DNA of 8,798 bases. Origin: RGIG5612 sp964528825. GTDB lineage: Bacteria > Bacillota > Clostridia > Lachnospirales > Lachnospiraceae. Position numbers and translations under genes: made by a program. Where the stretch lies: positions 1-8,798 of the forward strand of contig CAZGVB010000049.1 in the NCBI GenBank assembly GCA_964528825.1, read 5' to 3'. The notes under the pieces were generated by a model. That model was not told the DNA's origin. It ran no database searches and was given only the letters and a program-made list of their open reading frames with translations. The stretch's first letter is position 1. Every line of letters begins with the position of its first letter. Of this stretch, positions 6,934-8,798 are shown in pieces.

Positions 6934-6954
6934 ATTACAATGCATTTGATGATG

Positions 6955-7009
6955 CCCCAAAAGCAGGGGAGAAAGGATAAGACCGTTTTTCTTAGATAAC
7001 GGCCAAAGG
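6955..7009 (+). promoter_or_regulatory. Two small hairpins and ribosome binding site in the gap before the ACP gene
   Basis: The 84-bp gap between the second acyltransferase and the ACP gene holds CCCC/GGGG (6955-6958 with 6966-6969, 7-nt loop) and CCGTT/AACGG (6983-6987 with 6998-7002, 10-nt loop). The second ends just before AAAGG (7005-7009), which is 8 nt from the ATG at 7018. The T-run lies in the loop rather than after the stem, so neither is a good terminator. They may be RNA processing or translation-control elements. I found no convincing promoter here. Confidence 0.3.
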
Positions 7010-7017
7010 ATATACAA

Positions 7018-7245
7018 ATGGAAGAAAAATTGAAAGAGATCGTAAAACAGTTTGATGAAAATATAGATGTGGAATCTCTGTCCCGCGAATCCCGTCTCAA
7101 GGAGGATCTGAACCTCAGCTCGGTATCGCTTCTTTATCTTGCGGTATCTCTGGAGGATGAATTCGGTGTAGACCTCACAGGCAGCAATCTCGGAGAGATC
7201 AAGACCATCGGTGACCTTATCGACGCAATAAAGGCTCAGCAGTAA
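7018..7245 (+). CDS. Acyl carrier protein, divergent
   Basis: A 75-aa stand-alone acyl carrier protein. The phosphopantetheine site is S35 in DLNLSSVSLL, aligned with DLGADSLDTV of E. coli AcpP, and the acidic helix after it (LEDEFGVDL) and the four-helix length fit the family. It differs from the fatty-acid-synthesis ACP at recognition helix II: E. coli Asp38 and Glu41 correspond to S37 and Y40. This suggests a dedicated carrier for the neighbouring ligase and acyltransferases rather than the main AcpP of fatty acid synthesis (inference). Phosphopantetheinylation needs a transferase encoded elsewhere. A good ribosome binding site (AAAGG, 8 nt) precedes the ATG. Its role next to a ligase that already carries its own carrier domain is unclear: it could be a second acyl acceptor, or deliver a different chain. 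Confidence 0.85.
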   Translation: MEEKLKEIVKQFDENIDVESLSRESRLKEDLNLSSVSLLYLAVSLEDEFGVDLTGSNLGEIKTIGDLIDAIKAQQ

Positions 7246-7258
7246 GACTCCATTAAGA

Positions 7259-8674
7259 ATGAAAAAGAATGACATTATCCAAACAGATATAACGGATATG
7301 AGCGTAGACGGTCTCGGCATAGGCAGGGCATCCGATTTTACCTTTTTTATAAAGGGCGCTGTCACAGGCGACAGAGTATCTGCCGTGATAACGCGAATGA
7401 ATAAAAATTACGGATATGCAAAGACTCTTGAAATATTAGAGCCGTCCCCCGACAGGATATCGCCCCCATGCCCTCGCTCTTCAAGATGCGGAGGCTGTCA
7501 GCTCATGGAAATGTCTTATCCCGCTCAGCTCGCATTCAAGGAAGCCAAGGTCAGGAACGATCTTGAGCGCATCGGCGGACAAAGTGACTTTTTATTACAG
7601 CCGATCATAGGAATGCAGGCTGCAGATCCGGGCTGCAATGAGGATGCCATGCACCGATGCATTCCGCTTCATTTCAGAAATAAGATGCAATATCCCGTAG
7701 GCACCGACAAAGACGGCAATATAGTATGCGGCTTCTACGCGGGACGGACACATTATATCGTAGAAGGCAGTGACTGCCCCGTCTCCAAGACGGATGCAGA
7801 TAAGGTGCTGGTGAAGATCAAGGATTTTCTCACTAAGCATAATATCTCTGCATATGATGAAACTACCGGTTGCGGCATAGTCCGTCATATCCTCATAAGA
7901 TCAGCCAAAGACCGTTCTATGATGGTCTGCCTTGTGATAAATGCCCCGTCCCTTCCGGATAATGCCAATGATCTGCTGGTGCGTGAGCTTAGAGACGAAT
8001 TTCCGAACATCAGCAGCATATGTCTAAATATAAATAAGAAGAAAACCAATGTGATTCTCGGGACAGAGACCAAATGCCTGTTCGGGAATGATTATATAGA
8101 GGATACCATAAAAGACCTGAAATTCAGGATCTCTGCGTTGTCATTCTTTCAGGTAAATCCTGTGCAGACAGAGCGTCTTTATGATAAAGTCCTTGAATTT
8201 GCAGACCTTACGGGAAAAGAATATGTATGGGACCTCTATTGCGGTGCGGGAACAATATCTCTTTTTCTGGCAAAAAAAGCCGCCAGAGTCTGCGGCGTGG
8301 AGATCGTAGCTCCCGCAATTGAAAATGCAAAGCTAAATGCACAGCTTAACGGCATAAAAAATGTCTCTTTCTTCTGCGGTCCGTCTGAGACCGTTTTTCC
8401 GCAAATGGTCCTTTCAGATAAAGGAATGAGGTCGGATATAGTTGTACTTGCCCCGCCGCGCAAGGGCTGTGATATGGCTCTCCTTGATGCTATCTTAAGT
8501 GTACTTCCCGAAAAGATAATATATGTAAGCTGCAACAGCTCCACTCTTGCCCGTGATATAAAGATCCTCACTCAAGGCGGCTGCTATAAGCTTATCAAAG
8601 CCGCCCCTGTCGATATGTTTCCGCATACAGTGCATGTTGAGACGGTAGTATTGATGTCACGCGGCAAGGAATAA
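7259..8674 (+). CDS. rlmD: 23S rRNA uracil C5-methyltransferase, RlmD/RumA (TrmA superfamily)
   Basis: A 471-aa RNA m5U methyltransferase. The N-terminus (about 1-60) is a TRAM RNA-binding domain. The [4Fe-4S] cluster ligands are C71, C77, C80 and C173 (CPRSSRCGGC, and SDCP). The SAM motif is DLYCGAGT (325-332), the catalytic cysteine is C425 in SCNSSTLARD, and the general base is E461 in HVETV. By analogy with RumA/RlmD and Gram-positive RlmCD it should methylate U1939 and possibly U747 of 23S rRNA; the exact target is inferred. Motif IV reads LAPPRKGC: A398 replaces the aspartate of the usual DPPRxG, a difference explainable by one base (GCC for GAC). The gene begins 13 bp after the ACP stop with no obvious Shine-Dalgarno, so translation may depend on coupling. 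The start is fixed by the TRAM opening MKKNDII. It is the last gene before the terminator. Confidence 0.9.
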   Translation: MKKNDIIQTDITDMSVDGLGIGRASDFTFFIKGAVTGDRVSAVITRMNKNYGYAKTLEILEPSPDRISPPCPRSSRCGGCQLMEMSYPAQLAFKEAKVRNDLERIGGQSDFLLQPIIGMQAADPGCNEDAMHRCIPLHFRNKMQYPVGTDKDGNIVCGFYAGRTHYIVEGSDCPVSKTDADKVLVKIKDFLTKHNISAYDETTGCGIVRHILIRSAKDRSMMVCLVINAPSLPDNANDLLVRELRDEFPNISSICLNINKKKTNVILGTETKCLFGNDYIEDTIKDLKFRISALSFFQVNPVQTERLYDKVLEFADLTGKEYVWDLYCGAGTISLFLAKKAARVCGVEIVAPAIENAKLNAQLNGIKNVSFFCGPSETVFPQMVLSDKGMRSDIVVLAPPRKGCDMALLDAILSVLPEKIIYVSCNSSTLARDIKILTQGGCYKLIKAAPVDMFPHTVHVETVVLMSRGKE

Positions 8675-8680
8675 TGGCCG

Positions 8681-8706
8681 AAAATCGCCTGTTTTCAGGC
8701 TTTTTT
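8681..8706 (+). terminator. Rho-independent terminator after rlmD
   Basis: GCCTG (8687-8691) and CAGGC (8696-8700) form a perfect 5-bp stem with a TTTT loop, followed directly by six T residues (8701-8706). AAAA at 8681-8684 could extend pairing with the T-run after a two-base bulge, and might allow weak function on the other strand. It lies 6 bp after the rlmD stop and closes the deoD-to-rlmD unit. Confidence 0.88.
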
Positions 8707-8751
8707 GCGAGAAATATTCATATTCAAATCACTCACTCAAGGTGCCGAAAC

Positions 8752-8786
8752 TGTTCGAGAGAACATATCCTCGATTGTAAAAATCG
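8752..8786. other. Two adjacent small hairpins downstream of the terminator
   Basis: TGTTC-GAGA-GAACA (8752-8765) is a 5-bp stem with a GNRA-type loop, and CGATT-GTAAA-AATCG (8772-8786) is another 5-bp stem 6 bp later. The rest of 8707-8798 holds no gene or clear promoter that I can see. These could be the start of a structured leader for a gene beyond the window, or chance. Confidence 0.25.
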
Positions 8787-8798
8787 GCCGTAAAAATT

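Noticed and set aside
6364..7365. Long open frame of 333 codons on the - strand
   Set aside because: It runs antisense through the second acyltransferase, the ACP gene and the start of rlmD, all of which have clear family motifs. Its own translation shows no recognisable domain and there is no suitable start context.
8759..8774. LexA/DinR-like half site GAACATAT
   Set aside because: Only the left half agrees with GAAC-N4-GTTC; the right half has two mismatches, and the alternative GTTC-N4-GAAC is in the wrong orientation.

Overview
The window looks like chromosomal DNA from a low-to-mid GC Firmicute, most likely a clostridium of the Lachnospiraceae type. The reasons are the gene order holB-ricT-trmN6, which matches the Bacillus subtilis holB-yaaT-(yabA)-yabB neighbourhood; the heavy use of ATA (Ile) and AGA/AGG (Arg) codons; AGGAG-type ribosome binding sites; and the family signatures of the proteins. 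The family-level assignment is an inference from style, not from a search. All nine genes lie on the + strand and together fill almost the whole window.

Region 1 (1-2833) is a housekeeping block: DNA polymerase III delta-prime subunit (holB), the PSP1-domain Fe-S protein RicT, and a TrmN6-type tRNA adenine methyltransferase. It starts with two perfect 11-bp-spaced repeats and a good extended -10 promoter that lies so close to the holB ATG that the mRNA may be leaderless. ricT and trmN6 overlap, and the yabA gene found between them in Bacillus is absent.

Region 2 (2834-2990) is a 157-bp intergenic stretch with candidate promoter elements, a perfect 10-bp palindrome and a strong ribosome binding site for the next gene.

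Region 3 (2991-7245) is the most interesting part. A hexameric-type purine nucleoside phosphorylase (deoD) with a changed base pocket overlaps by 8 bp an AMP-forming acyl-activating enzyme that carries its own C-terminal acyl carrier domain. This is followed with almost no gaps by two different PlsC-superfamily acyltransferases and then, after 84 bp, a free-standing acyl carrier protein. The set has all the parts of an activate-carry-transfer acyl pathway, resembling a split and duplicated version of E. coli Aas. Both acyltransferases lack the two basic residues that hold the phosphate of lysophosphatidate in ordinary PlsC, the ligase has an eroded P-loop, and both carrier domains lack acidic residues typical of the fatty-acid-synthesis ACP. 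I infer a dedicated acylation system with an unidentified acyl donor and acceptor.

Region 4 (7259-8798) holds an RlmD/RumA-family 23S rRNA uracil C5-methyltransferase just 13 bp after the ACP gene, then a clear rho-independent terminator that closes the whole deoD-to-rlmD transcription unit, then 92 bp with two small hairpins and no gene.
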